Source: Pseudomonas lini
Lineage (GTDB): Bacteria > Pseudomonadota > Gammaproteobacteria > Pseudomonadales > Pseudomonadaceae
Length of the DNA: 64,000 nucleotides
NCBI RefSeq assembly: GCF_001042905.1
Contig: NZ_JYLB01000007.1
Coordinates: 62,001-126,000, forward strand
Direction of reading: 5' to 3'
Part shown: positions 9,378 to 17,513 of the stretch, piece by piece
Layout: every line of letters begins with the position of its first letter
Numbering within the stretch: position 1 is the first letter of the stretch
Position numbers and translations under genes: made by a program
The notes under the pieces: generated by a model
What the model was told of the DNA's origin: nothing
The model's input: the letters and a program-made list of their open reading frames with translations, nothing else
Database searches by the model: none

Positions 9378-10030
9378 GCTCGGGTGGCGTGGTAGAGGCT
9401 CACATACCGAAACTCTTCGGGCTCGGCCAGATCCGGCAACGTCATCGCTTCCAGCATTTCAATGCGCTGATACAACGGATGGCGAAAATCCCTCACCCGC
9501 GAATCCGCCACCAACGCTTCCCGGCCACGGCTAAGAAATTCATCGAGCAACGGCAGATTCGCCCGGTCGTACAACACATCGGCCACCAGAATCAGATCGA
9601 ACCGATCGGCCTCGGCGAAAAAGTCCGTCGAGTAGCTGAGTTGCACGCCATTGAGTTCGGCATTCGCCCGACACGCGGCAATCGCCAACGGGTCCAGGTC
9701 ACAGGCCACCACTTCCAGTGCCCCGGCTTTCATCGCCGCAATCCCGGCGACCCCAGAGCCAGCACCGAAATCCAGCACCCGTTTACCTTCGACCCATTGC
9801 GGGTGCTCGGCGAGATAACGCGCCACGGCCAGCCCACTGGCCCAGCAGAAACTCCAGTACGGCGGCTCGTGGAGAATCCGTCGGGTTTCTTCCGGGCTGA
9901 AGGCGCGATCCATGTTATCGCCGTCGATCAGCCAGAGTTTCAGCTCGGTGCCGGGTAACTCACAGGCTACAAGCTGTGCATCGCCGAGCAGTTCACTTAA
10001 CGCCTGTTGCAGGTCGAGCGGTGCAATCAT
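9374..10030 (-). CDS. Class I SAM-dependent methyltransferase (ETFB lysine methyltransferase-like)
   Basis: A 218-residue methyltransferase. The SAM-binding motif I VLDFGAGSGVAGI is at about residues 84-96, the acidic motif II VACDLDPLA follows, and LILVADVLYD matches the DxxY-like motif of seven-beta-strand protein lysine methyltransferases. PPYWSFCWASG upstream is also typical of that group. The best family guess is the electron-transfer-flavoprotein beta-subunit lysine methyltransferase type; the substrate is not shown by the sequence. Its start forms an ATGA overlap with the stop of the upstream YbaY lipoprotein gene, so the two are coupled. Confidence 0.85.
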   Translation of the reverse strand: MIAPLDLQQALSELLGDAQLVACELPGTELKLWLIDGDNMDRAFSPEETRRILHEPPYWSFCWASGLAVARYLAEHPQWVEGKRVLDFGAGSGVAGIAAMKAGALEVVACDLDPLAIAACRANAELNGVQLSYSTDFFAEADRFDLILVADVLYDRANLPLLDEFLSRGREALVADSRVRDFRHPLYQRIEMLEAMTLPDLAEPEEFRYVSLYHATRA

Positions 10031-10491
10031 GGCGCTTTGACGAATTGCAGCTGACCCAATGCCTGGGTGGTTGGCTGTGTGATCATTTGCGCTGGCAGAT
10101 GCAGAATCAACTGCCCGGACTGGCTGGCGCGGCCACGAAGCTCAACGCGGGCACCGACCGGAAAGGACTCGGGGTTGAAACGCAGACGAAACGGCAACAC
10201 TTGATTGGTGCCGATCAGGTTGGAACTGGCGAGCAGTAGTTGCGGACGATCCTTTTCGTCGATCACCAGCAACGCCAGTTCGACTTCGGCACCGGCCGGC
10301 ACGCCCTGCAGGGTGCCGCTCAATTCACGTTGATATGTCGGCAGGGGGCCGAGCTCGGCCGACGCCTTGGCTTTCTTCTGCGCCTGTTGCGGTGCAGGGC
10401 CGGGCGTTGGCGGCTGGGGCTTGGGCGCATCGCTGCCACAGGCCACCAACAGGCTGAAAAGACTGAGCAAAATGAGTGGTCGTAAAGACAT
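10027..10491 (-). CDS. YbaY-family lipoprotein
   Basis: A 154-residue predicted lipoprotein. The start at 10491 gives signal MSLRPLILLSLFSLLVACG with lipobox LVAC, lipidated at Cys18. A Pro/Gln/Lys-rich linker follows, then a YbaY-type beta domain from about residue 55 (YQRELSGTLQGVPAGAEVELALL) to the end. YbaY proteins are of unknown function. An in-frame ATG at 10563 was rejected because it would bury the lipobox. It is the first gene of a two-gene unit with the methyltransferase and divergent from nrdR. Confidence 0.85.
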   Translation of the reverse strand: MSLRPLILLSLFSLLVACGSDAPKPQPPTPGPAPQQAQKKAKASAELGPLPTYQRELSGTLQGVPAGAEVELALLVIDEKDRPQLLLASSNLIGTNQVLPFRLRFNPESFPVGARVELRGRASQSGQLILHLPAQMITQPTTQALGQLQFVKAP

Positions 10492-10608
10492 TGGCGGCTC
10501 CAGCAAGCGAAATCCATATACAGCCAGTCTGTATACCGCAAACCCTATGGCTTGTCTTGCCACGGGGATGCGCTACCATGGCCCTCCCATTTTTTGTTGC
10601 CTGCCACC

Positions 10609-11073
10609 ATGCACTGTCCCTTCTGCGGTGCCAACGACACCAAGGTCATCGACTCGCGTCTGGTCGCCGAGGGCGAACAGGTGCGCCGCCGGCGTGAATG
10701 CCTGGCCTGCGGCGAACGTTTCACGACGTTCGAAACCGCTGAACTGGTGTTGCCGCGCCTGATCAAAACCGACGGCAGTCGCCAGCCGTTCGACGAAGAA
10801 AAACTCCGTGCCGGTATGCAGCGGGCGCTGGAGAAGCGCCCGGTGAGTGTCGAGCGCCTCGAATCGTCGCTGGTGCATATCAAACACAAGCTGCGCGCCA
10901 CCGGCGAACGTGAGGTCAAATCCCTCGTGGTCGGCGAACTGGTGATGGCCGAGCTCAAGAAGCTTGATGAAGTCGCCTATATTCGCTTCGCTTCGGTGTA
11001 CCGACGCTTCCAGGACCTCAACGAGTTCCGCGAAGAGATCGATCGCCTCGCCCGTGAGCCGGTGAAAGAATGA
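10609..11073 (+). CDS. nrdR: Transcriptional repressor NrdR
   Basis: A 154-residue repressor of ribonucleotide reductase genes that senses ATP/dATP. The N-terminal zinc ribbon is complete (CPFC at residues 3-6, CLAC at 31-34) and an ATP-cone domain follows (VLPRLIKTDGSRQPFDEEKL onward). The start at 10609 gives the canonical MHCPFCG N-terminus; an upstream in-frame start has no support. Its stop overlaps the ribD start as ATGA, so nrdR heads the riboflavin/nusB cluster, an arrangement common in proteobacteria. Confidence 0.97.
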   Translation: MHCPFCGANDTKVIDSRLVAEGEQVRRRRECLACGERFTTFETAELVLPRLIKTDGSRQPFDEEKLRAGMQRALEKRPVSVERLESSLVHIKHKLRATGEREVKSLVVGELVMAELKKLDEVAYIRFASVYRRFQDLNEFREEIDRLAREPVKE

Positions 11074-12203
11074 CCACACCTCCCGAACAAGCCATTCTCG
11101 ACGCGCATTACATGGCCCGGGCCCTGGAACTGGCGCGCAAAGGTCATTACACGACGCATCCCAACCCTCGTGTTGGCTGCGTGGTGGTGCGTGACGGGCA
11201 GATTGTCGGCGAAGGCTGGCATGTGCGCACCGGCGAACCGCACGCCGAAGTCCACGCCCTGCGCGCCGCTGGCGACAAGGCGCGGGGTGCCACGGCTTAC
11301 GTGACCCTCGAACCTTGCAGTCACCACGGCCGTACGCCGCCTTGCGCCGATGCGCTGGTGAATGCCGGTGTGGCGCGTGTCGTTGCGGCGATGCAGGACC
11401 CGAACCCGGAAGTCGCCGGTCGCGGTCTGCAACGTCTGGCCCAAGCCGGTATCGCCACGGAAAGCGGTGTGCTGGAAGGCGAGGCACGCAAGCTCAATCA
11501 AGGCTTCCTCAAACGCATGGAACATGGCTTGCCGTTCGTGCGGGTCAAGTTGGCGATGAGCCTCGACGGTCGCACGGCGATGGAAAGTGGCGAGAGCCAG
11601 TGGATCACAGGTACAGCGGCGCGTTCGGCGGTACAGCGTTTGCGCGCCGAGGCCAGCGTGGTGCTGACCGGCGCCGACACGGTACTGGCGGACAATGCGC
11701 GCTTGACCGTACGTGCCGACGAGTTAGGTCTGGATGCTGAACAAACGGCCTTGGCCATGAGTCGTCCGCCGCTTCGCGTGCTGATCGACGGTCGTCTGCG
11801 GGTGCCGCTGAATGCACCGTTCTTCAAGGCCGGTCCCGCACTGGTCGCCACGTGTGTCGCGGTGGAAGAACAGTACGCCAACGGCCCGGAATGCCTGATC
11901 GTGCCGGGCGACGATGGCCAGGTCGATCTGCATCAGTTACTGGTCGAACTCGCTAACCGTGGCGTCAATGACGTGCTAGTCGAAGCCGGCCCGCGACTGG
12001 TTGGCGCGTTTGCCCAGCTCGGGTTGGTGGACGAATTCCAGATCTTCATCGCTGGCAAGTTTCTCGGCTCCTCGGCCCGCCCCTTACTGGACTGGCCACT
12101 GGCGCAGATGAAAGACGCGCCCGAGCTCAAAATCACCGAAATCCGTGCGGTTGGCGATGACTGGCGAGTCACTGCCATCCCTGCGCCATCGGCGAGCGTA
12201 TAA
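11070..12203 (+). CDS. ribD: Bifunctional riboflavin deaminase/reductase RibD
   Basis: A 377-residue enzyme for steps two and three of riboflavin synthesis: deamination of the pyrimidine and NADPH reduction of its ribosyl side chain. The N-terminal deaminase has the zinc motifs HAEVHAL (about residue 55) and PCSHHGRTPPC (about 81-91). The C-terminal reductase begins near residue 155 with PFVRVKLAMSLDGRTA. It is coupled to nrdR by ATGA and followed by ribE 47 bases later. Confidence 0.97.
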   Translation: MTTPPEQAILDAHYMARALELARKGHYTTHPNPRVGCVVVRDGQIVGEGWHVRTGEPHAEVHALRAAGDKARGATAYVTLEPCSHHGRTPPCADALVNAGVARVVAAMQDPNPEVAGRGLQRLAQAGIATESGVLEGEARKLNQGFLKRMEHGLPFVRVKLAMSLDGRTAMESGESQWITGTAARSAVQRLRAEASVVLTGADTVLADNARLTVRADELGLDAEQTALAMSRPPLRVLIDGRLRVPLNAPFFKAGPALVATCVAVEEQYANGPECLIVPGDDGQVDLHQLLVELANRGVNDVLVEAGPRLVGAFAQLGLVDEFQIFIAGKFLGSSARPLLDWPLAQMKDAPELKITEIRAVGDDWRVTAIPAPSASV

Positions 12204-12250
12204 TTCCCGGCCATTGCTCTAGCGCTGGCTCTGTTCTCGAGGAGGACTCC

Positions 12251-12928
12251 ATGTTTACCGGCATCATCGAATCCATCGGCAGTATTCGTGCATTGACCCC
12301 AAAAGGCGGAGATGTGCGGGTTTACGTAGAAACCGGCAAGCTCGACCTGAGCGACGTAAAGCTGGGCGACAGCATTGCCGTCAATGGCGTGTGCCTGACC
12401 GCGGTTGAATTGCCGGGCAATGGCTTTGCGGCGGACGTCAGTCGCGAAACCCTCGACTGCACCGCCATGAATGACCTCAAAAGCGGCAGCCCGGTCAATC
12501 TGGAAAAAGCCCTGACCCCGACCACTCGCCTCGGCGGGCATCTGGTCAGCGGCCACGTCGATGGCGTGGGCGAAGTGGTTGCCCGCACCGAAAATGCCCG
12601 CGCCGTGGAATTTCGCATCCGTGCCCCGAAAGACCTGGCCAAGTACATCGCCCACAAAGGCTCGATCACCGTCGACGGCACCAGCTTGACCGTGAACGCG
12701 GTCGATGGCGCCGAGTTCTTGCTGACCATCATTCCGCACACCCTGAGCGAAACCATCATGGCGTCGTACCAGCCGGGTCGCCGGGTGAACCTGGAAGTCG
12801 ACTTGCTGGCACGTTATCTGGAACGCCTGTTGTTGGGCGACAAGGCCGCAGAGCCAAGCGACTCTTCGCAAAGGCCAGGTAACATCACTGAAAGCTTTCT
12901 GGCCCAAAACGGCTACCTCAAATCCTGA
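12251..12928 (+). CDS. ribE: Riboflavin synthase alpha subunit
   Basis: A 225-residue enzyme that dismutates two 6,7-dimethyl-8-ribityllumazine molecules to riboflavin. It shows the family's two lumazine-binding repeats: MFTGIIESIG at the N-terminus with GDSIAVNGVCLTAVE, and GGHLVSGHVDGVGEV with GSITVDGTSLTVN in the second half. A GAGGAG ribosome site lies just before the ATG. It is third in the nrdR-ribD-ribE-ribBA-ribH-nusB run. No FMN riboswitch is recognisable upstream. Confidence 0.97.
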   Translation: MFTGIIESIGSIRALTPKGGDVRVYVETGKLDLSDVKLGDSIAVNGVCLTAVELPGNGFAADVSRETLDCTAMNDLKSGSPVNLEKALTPTTRLGGHLVSGHVDGVGEVVARTENARAVEFRIRAPKDLAKYIAHKGSITVDGTSLTVNAVDGAEFLLTIIPHTLSETIMASYQPGRRVNLEVDLLARYLERLLLGDKAAEPSDSSQRPGNITESFLAQNGYLKS

Positions 12929-12959
12929 AGCTCAAATTTCGAAAGAAGGGGGGTGCCTT

Positions 12960-14051
12960 GTGGCGCTCAATAGCATCGAAGAACTGGTTGAAGACATCCG
13001 CCAAGGCAAGATGGTCATCCTCATGGATGACGAAGACCGCGAGAACGAAGGCGACCTGATCATGGCCGCCGAGTGCTGCAAGCCTGAACACATCAACTTC
13101 ATGGCCAAGCACGCCCGTGGCCTGATCTGCATGCCGATGAGCCGCGAGCGCTGCGAACTGCTCAAGCTGCCGTTGATGGCGCCACGCAACGGTTCCGGTT
13201 TCGGCACCAAGTTCACCGTGTCCATCGAAGCCGCCGAAGGTGTGACCACCGGTATCTCCGCGGCCGACCGTGCGCGCACGGTGCAAGCCGCTGCCGCCAA
13301 AGACGCCAAGGCTGAAGACATTGTCAGCCCCGGCCACATCTTCCCGCTGATGGCCCAGGCCGGCGGTACGCTGGCCCGCGCCGGCCACACCGAAGCTGCC
13401 TGCGACCTGGCGCGCATGGCCGGTTTCGAGCCGAGCGGTGTGATCTGCGAAGTGATGAACGACGACGGCACCATGTCCCGTCGCGCCGAACTCGAAGCGT
13501 TTGCCGCCGAACACAACATCAAGATCGGCACCATCGCCGACCTGATTCACTACCGGATGATCCACGAACGTACCGTTCAGCGGATTGCCGAGCAGCCGCT
13601 GGACAGCGAACTGGGCCAGTTCAACCTGGTGACCTACCGTGATTCGGTGGAAGGCGACGTGCATATGGCACTGACCCTGGGCACCGTGTGCGCCGAAGAG
13701 CCGACGCTGGTTCGGGTACACAACATGGACCCGCTGCGTGACCTGTTGATGGTCAAGCAACCGGGCCGCTGGAGCCTGCGCGCCGCCATGGCTGCGGTTG
13801 CCGAGGCTGGCAGTGGCGTGGTGCTGTTGCTCGGTCACCCGCTCGATGGCGACGTGTTGCTGGCGCATATCCGCGAAACCGCGGATCACAGCGCCGTGAA
13901 AAAACCGACCACCTACAGCATCGTCGGTGCCGGTTCGCAGATCCTTCGGGACCTGGGCGTGCGCAAAATGCGCCTGATGAGTGCGCCGATGAAATTTAAT
14001 GCGATATCCGGTTTCGATCTGGAAGTTGTAGAATACGTGCCCTCCGAATAA
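12960..14051 (+). CDS. ribBA: 3,4-dihydroxy-2-butanone-4-phosphate synthase with degenerate GTP cyclohydrolase II domain
   Basis: A 363-residue two-domain protein. The N-terminal half (1-200) is a full DHBP synthase (MDDEDRENEGDL near residues 21-32; later HTEAACDLARMAG) that makes the four-carbon unit from ribulose-5-phosphate. The C-terminal half aligns with GTP cyclohydrolase II but lacks the three zinc cysteines: the LHSECLTGD...CDCG stretch present in RibA is replaced by VHNMDPLRDLL. It is therefore not expected to open GTP. The start is GTG after a GAAAGAAGGGG ribosome site. The real GTP cyclohydrolase II is encoded at 17514. Confidence 0.93.
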   Translation: MALNSIEELVEDIRQGKMVILMDDEDRENEGDLIMAAECCKPEHINFMAKHARGLICMPMSRERCELLKLPLMAPRNGSGFGTKFTVSIEAAEGVTTGISAADRARTVQAAAAKDAKAEDIVSPGHIFPLMAQAGGTLARAGHTEAACDLARMAGFEPSGVICEVMNDDGTMSRRAELEAFAAEHNIKIGTIADLIHYRMIHERTVQRIAEQPLDSELGQFNLVTYRDSVEGDVHMALTLGTVCAEEPTLVRVHNMDPLRDLLMVKQPGRWSLRAAMAAVAEAGSGVVLLLGHPLDGDVLLAHIRETADHSAVKKPTTYSIVGAGSQILRDLGVRKMRLMSAPMKFNAISGFDLEVVEYVPSE

Positions 14052-14097
14052 TGACCGGCAATTTGCGGGCCTGTATTCGCGGTTAACACATCACTGA

Positions 14098-14120
14098 GGG
14101 ACGCGTAGAAAACGCGTCCC
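14098..14120 (+). promoter_or_regulatory. Perfect hairpin in the ribBA-ribH gap
   Basis: GGGACGCGT and ACGCGTCCC form a perfect 9-base stem with a 5-base loop, followed by GGCTCTTT. It sits 23 bases before the ribH start. The T-run is too short for a strong terminator, so partial attenuation or an mRNA processing site is more likely. Confidence 0.5.
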
Positions 14121-14142
14121 GGCTCTTTAAGAGATCTAACGA

Positions 14143-14619
14143 ATGACCCTGAAGACCATCGAAGGTACCTTCATCGCCCCTAAAGGCCGCTACGCTTTGG
14201 TAGTGGGCCGCTTCAACAGCTTCGTCGTTGAAAGCCTGGTCAGCGGTGCAGTTGATGCCCTGGTTCGCCATGGCGTGAGCGAAAGCGACATCACCATCAT
14301 CCGTGCGCCTGGCGCCTTCGAAATCCCGCTGGTTGCGCAAAAAGTCGCTCAGAAGGGCGAGTTCGCGGCAATCATCGCCCTGGGCGCAGTCATTCGTGGC
14401 GGTACTCCGCACTTCGAATACGTGGCTGGCGAATGCACCAAGGGCCTGGCCCAGGTGTCCATGGAATTCGGCGTGCCGGTCGCTTTCGGCGTACTGACCG
14501 TTGATTCCATCGAACAAGCCATCGAACGTTCCGGCACCAAGGCCGGTAACAAAGGTGCTGAAGCTGCCCTGTCCGCCCTGGAAATGGTCAGCCTGCTGGC
14601 GCAGTTGGAGGCCAAGTGA
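14143..14619 (+). CDS. ribH: 6,7-dimethyl-8-ribityllumazine synthase
   Basis: A 158-residue enzyme that condenses the RibD product with the DHBP-synthase product to give lumazine, the substrate of RibE. Family features include GRYALVVGRFNSFVVESL near the N-terminus, RAPGAFEIPLVAQ, ALGAVIRGGTPHFEYVAGE, and the late FGVLTVDSIEQAIER block. It normally assembles into pentamers or 60-mers. Its stop overlaps the nusB GTG start (GTGA), giving the classic ribH-nusB coupling. Confidence 0.98.
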   Translation: MTLKTIEGTFIAPKGRYALVVGRFNSFVVESLVSGAVDALVRHGVSESDITIIRAPGAFEIPLVAQKVAQKGEFAAIIALGAVIRGGTPHFEYVAGECTKGLAQVSMEFGVPVAFGVLTVDSIEQAIERSGTKAGNKGAEAALSALEMVSLLAQLEAK

Positions 14620-15116
14620 TTAGCGACGATAGCGATCGTTTCAACCCGCGCGATCCAAAGCCTGCGGATGCCGGCAAGCCATCGAAAAGCGTCAAGCGTC
14701 GCGAAGCCCGTCAGCTCGCGACTCAGGCGCTGTACCAATGGCATATGGCCAAGCAGTCGCTGAACGAGATCGAAGCGCAGTTTCGGGTCGATAACGATTT
14801 CAGTGATGTCGACGGCGCCTACTTCCGTGAAATCCTGCATGGGGTTCCGGCTCAGAAGGACCGGATCGACGCCGCACTGGCGCCATGCCTGGACATCACC
14901 ATCGAAGAGCTGGACCCGGTTGAACTGGCGGTTCTGCGCCTGTCCACCTGGGAGCTGCTCGAGCGCGTTGATGTGCCGTACCGCGTTGTGATCAACGAAG
15001 GTATCGAACTGGCCAAGGTCTTCGGTTCCACCGACGGCCACAAGTTCGTCAACGGTGTGCTCGACAAGCTGGCCCCGCGTCTGCGTGAAGCTGAAGTGAA
15101 GGCGTTCAAGCGCTAA
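14616..15116 (+). CDS. nusB: Transcription antitermination factor NusB
   Basis: A 166-residue RNA-binding protein that, with NusE/S10, binds boxA in rRNA leaders and prevents premature termination. The NusB fold begins around residue 28 (RREARQLATQALYQWHMA) and ends with the ELAKVFGSTDGHKFVNGVLDKLA signature. The first 27 residues are a polar extension common in pseudomonads. The start is GTG, overlapping the ribH stop. Confidence 0.97.
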   Translation: MISDDSDRFNPRDPKPADAGKPSKSVKRREARQLATQALYQWHMAKQSLNEIEAQFRVDNDFSDVDGAYFREILHGVPAQKDRIDAALAPCLDITIEELDPVELAVLRLSTWELLERVDVPYRVVINEGIELAKVFGSTDGHKFVNGVLDKLAPRLREAEVKAFKR

Positions 15117-15134
15117 CCAGCGCTTGAGTTTGCG

Positions 15135-16100
15135 ATGGGCGAGTTTGAGCTGATCCGCAATTTCTTCGCCGCCGCGCCTTGTGCGCAAGGCGGCGAAGGC
15201 GTTGCCCTCGGGATCGGCGACGACTGCGCCTTGCTGGCTGTTCCCCCCGGGGAGCAGTTGGCGATTTCCACCGACACGCTCGTGGCCGGTGTGCATTTCG
15301 CAGACCCTTGCGACCCGTTTCTGCTCGGTCAGCGCTCGCTGGCTGTGGCTGTCAGTGATCTGGCCGCCATGGGCGCCGCTCCCATTGCCTTTACCCTTGC
15401 CCTGACCTTGCCGACGGTGACCACCGATTGGCTGGGAGCCTTCGCCCGTGGTTTGAACCTCATGGCGCAAAATTGTGGTGTAGCGCTGGTGGGTGGCGAT
15501 ACCACTCGCGGGCCGTTGAGCCTGACCATGACCGTGTTCGGTCGGGTGCCGGCCGGTCTGGCGTTGACCCGCAGCGGCGCACAGCCGGGCGATTTGCTCT
15601 GCGTGGGCGGTGAGCTGGGTAACGGCGCGGGCGCATTGCCGCTGGTGCTCGGCCAGCGGATGGCTGAAGCGGCCATCGCTGATCCGTTGCGTGCCCATTA
15701 CTGGTCGCCGCAACCGCAGCTGGGTCTGGGCATGGCGTTGCGCGGCAAAGCCACTGCGGCGCTGGACATCTCCGACGGCCTGCTCGCCGACTGCGGTCAT
15801 ATTGCCCTGGCGTCGAAAGTCGGGGTTCAGGTAGAGCGCAGTAAGCTGCCGTTGTCGAAGGCGCTGCTGGCCTTCCTCGGTCAGTCTGGCGCTGAGCAAG
15901 CTGCCCTGAGCGGCGGTGACGATTACGTGCTGGCCTTCACCTTGCCGCCCGCCGAGTTGCCATCGTTGCTGGCGGACGGCTGGCCGATCCATGTGCTTGG
16001 GCGGGTCGTAGCAGGGCAGGGCGTGACGCTGCTGGATGCCGACGGACACGACATCACCCCGCCAATCCGGGGTTATCAACATTTTCGGGAGACACCGTGA
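15135..16100 (+). CDS. thiL: Thiamine-monophosphate kinase
   Basis: A 321-residue ATP-dependent kinase making thiamine pyrophosphate from thiamine monophosphate. ThiL landmarks: N-terminal FELIRNFF, the GIGDDCAL metal/ATP motif near residue 30, STDTLVAGVHF, the VSDLAAMGA loop, GGDTTRG, and ALDISDGL plus LSGGDDYVLAF late in the protein. It begins 18 bases after nusB and its stop overlaps the pgpA start as GTGA. Genes from nrdR to pgpA read as one continuous transcription unit. Confidence 0.97.
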   Translation: MGEFELIRNFFAAAPCAQGGEGVALGIGDDCALLAVPPGEQLAISTDTLVAGVHFADPCDPFLLGQRSLAVAVSDLAAMGAAPIAFTLALTLPTVTTDWLGAFARGLNLMAQNCGVALVGGDTTRGPLSLTMTVFGRVPAGLALTRSGAQPGDLLCVGGELGNGAGALPLVLGQRMAEAAIADPLRAHYWSPQPQLGLGMALRGKATAALDISDGLLADCGHIALASKVGVQVERSKLPLSKALLAFLGQSGAEQAALSGGDDYVLAFTLPPAELPSLLADGWPIHVLGRVVAGQGVTLLDADGHDITPPIRGYQHFRETP

Positions 16101-16600
16101 CAGATCATCCCAAACAGGTCCCGGCGGAGTTCGTACCGCCGTCGGTCTGGCGCAATCCATGGCATTTCCTGGCGTTCGGCTTCGGCTCGGGCACCCTGCC
16201 AAAAGCGCCGGGCACCTGGGGTTCGTTAGTGGCGTTACCCTTCATTCCGTTGTGGCAGATGCTGCCCGATTGGGGTTATTGGCTGATGCTCGGCATCACC
16301 ATGCTGTTCGGCTTCTGGCTGTGCGGCAAGGTCGCCGATGATTTGCGCGTGCACGACCACGAAGGCATCGTCTGGGACGAAATGGTCGGGATGTGGATCA
16401 CCCTGTGGCTGGTACCGGAAGGCTGGTATTGGTTGCTGGCGGGGTTCCTGATGTTCCGTTTCTTCGACATCCTCAAGCCCTGGCCGATTCACTGGATCGA
16501 CCGGCATGTGCACGGTGGTGTCGGGATCATGCTCGACGACGTGCTGGCAGGCGTATTTGCGTGGTTGGCGATGCAAGGGCTGGTGTGGTTTTTCGTCTGA
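16097..16600 (+). CDS. pgpA: Phosphatidylglycerophosphatase A
   Basis: A 167-residue inner membrane phosphatase that removes the terminal phosphate of phosphatidylglycerophosphate. Family motifs include FGFGSGTLPKAPGTWGS near residue 28, IVWDEMVGMW in the middle, and RFFDILKPWPI with GVGIMLDDVLAG near the end; the acidic pairs bind Mg2+. Three to four hydrophobic segments are seen. The GTG start overlaps the thiL stop. Confidence 0.96.
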   Translation: MTDHPKQVPAEFVPPSVWRNPWHFLAFGFGSGTLPKAPGTWGSLVALPFIPLWQMLPDWGYWLMLGITMLFGFWLCGKVADDLRVHDHEGIVWDEMVGMWITLWLVPEGWYWLLAGFLMFRFFDILKPWPIHWIDRHVHGGVGIMLDDVLAGVFAWLAMQGLVWFFV

Positions 16601-16623
16601 GGCGTCAAGTGAGAGAACCGGGG

Positions 16624-17361
16624 ATGGCGCGACGCGGGTTGCTGCTGATTGTTTTCGCGCTATTTTGCTCGTTCGCCCAGGCGGGGGATGCACCGACGAC
16701 GCCGTCCGTGATTCATCTGGCCAGCGAAGCCTGGGAAGACTTCACCAACGCCGATGGTCGTGGTTTGGGGTGGGATGTGCTGCGCGAAGTGTTTGAGCCG
16801 GCGGGCGTCAAACTGGATATTCGAACCGAACCCTACACGCGCGCCACGGGCCTGGCACAGCGCGGCGAAGTGGATGCTTGTGTCGGTGCCTATCGGGATG
16901 AAGTCAGCGACGTGCTCTATCCGCGCTGGCATTTCGATACCGATCCGATCTATGCACTGGGTCTGGCCAGCAATCCGGAGCCGACCCTGCAAACCCTGGG
17001 CAACTATCGATTGGCTTGGGTGCGTGGCTACAAATTCCAGGATTATTTACCCAATGTGCAGAGCTACAACGAAATCGTGCGGCGTACCGGGATTCTTTCG
17101 ATGCTGATTCACAACCGCATCGATTACTACATCGACGCGCTGGACGAGGTTAACTCCATCGTCAACCGAGCCAAGGCCCCATCGCAATTTCGCCGCACGC
17201 ACATCGTGGATTTGCCGCTTTATCTGTGCTTTGCCGACACACCGAATGCCCGCAAATTGATGGTGTTGTTCGATCAGCGCATGGAAGAGCTGGTAAAAAA
17301 CGGCCAGTTGAAACCGATCTTCGCAAAGTGGAAGCAGCCGTACCCGTTTGGCACAAACTGA
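16624..17361 (+). CDS. Periplasmic substrate-binding protein, ABC amino-acid type (SBP family 3-like)
   Basis: A 245-residue exported protein with signal peptide MARRGLLLIVFALFCSFAQA (1-20). The mature chain resembles family-3 solute-binding proteins: GLGWDVLREVFEPAGVKLDI at the start and an RIDYYIDALDEV segment mid-way. No transporter genes are adjacent, so it is an orphan; some such proteins act as sensors or scavengers. The start at 16624 has a GAGAG ribosome site; an in-frame GTG at 16609 would add five residues. Ligand unknown. Confidence 0.8.
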   Translation: MARRGLLLIVFALFCSFAQAGDAPTTPSVIHLASEAWEDFTNADGRGLGWDVLREVFEPAGVKLDIRTEPYTRATGLAQRGEVDACVGAYRDEVSDVLYPRWHFDTDPIYALGLASNPEPTLQTLGNYRLAWVRGYKFQDYLPNVQSYNEIVRRTGILSMLIHNRIDYYIDALDEVNSIVNRAKAPSQFRRTHIVDLPLYLCFADTPNARKLMVLFDQRMEELVKNGQLKPIFAKWKQPYPFGTN

Positions 17362-17365
17362 ACAT

Positions 17366-17381
17366 AGCCCGCTCCCACAGG
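17366..17381. repeat. Single partial REP element, family A
   Basis: An AGCCCGCTCCCACAG half-element matching one arm of family A lies just after the substrate-binding protein gene, with no inverted partner in this gap. It may be the remnant of a pair. Confidence 0.6.
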
Positions 17382-17400
17382 GTCGTTGGCTAGGCCTCTT

Positions 17401-17417
17401 GATCAAACATTTTGATC
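17401..17417. promoter_or_regulatory. GATCAAA-N3-TTTGATC palindrome upstream of ribA
   Basis: A perfect 7-base inverted repeat with a 3-base centre lies about 97 bases before the ribA start. A TACAAT hexamer at 17463-17468 could be the -10 box of the ribA promoter. The binding protein, if any, is unknown. Confidence 0.4.
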
Positions 17418-17513
17418 GTTATGCCCCATAATTCAGCCTAAGCGTCTGCAGGAACGTGCTGTTACAATGCCGCCTCTGCGAATCTTCAGTACATATAGAT
17501 CAGGAGCACACCG

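Noticed and set aside
12204..12960. Possible FMN riboswitch in the riboflavin cluster
   Set aside because: Gaps before ribE and ribBA are too short and show none of the conserved FMN-element segments.
14349..16202. A 617-codon open frame on the minus strand
   Set aside because: It is antisense to ribH, nusB and thiL and its translation is low-complexity Arg/Gln/Gly-rich with no domain.
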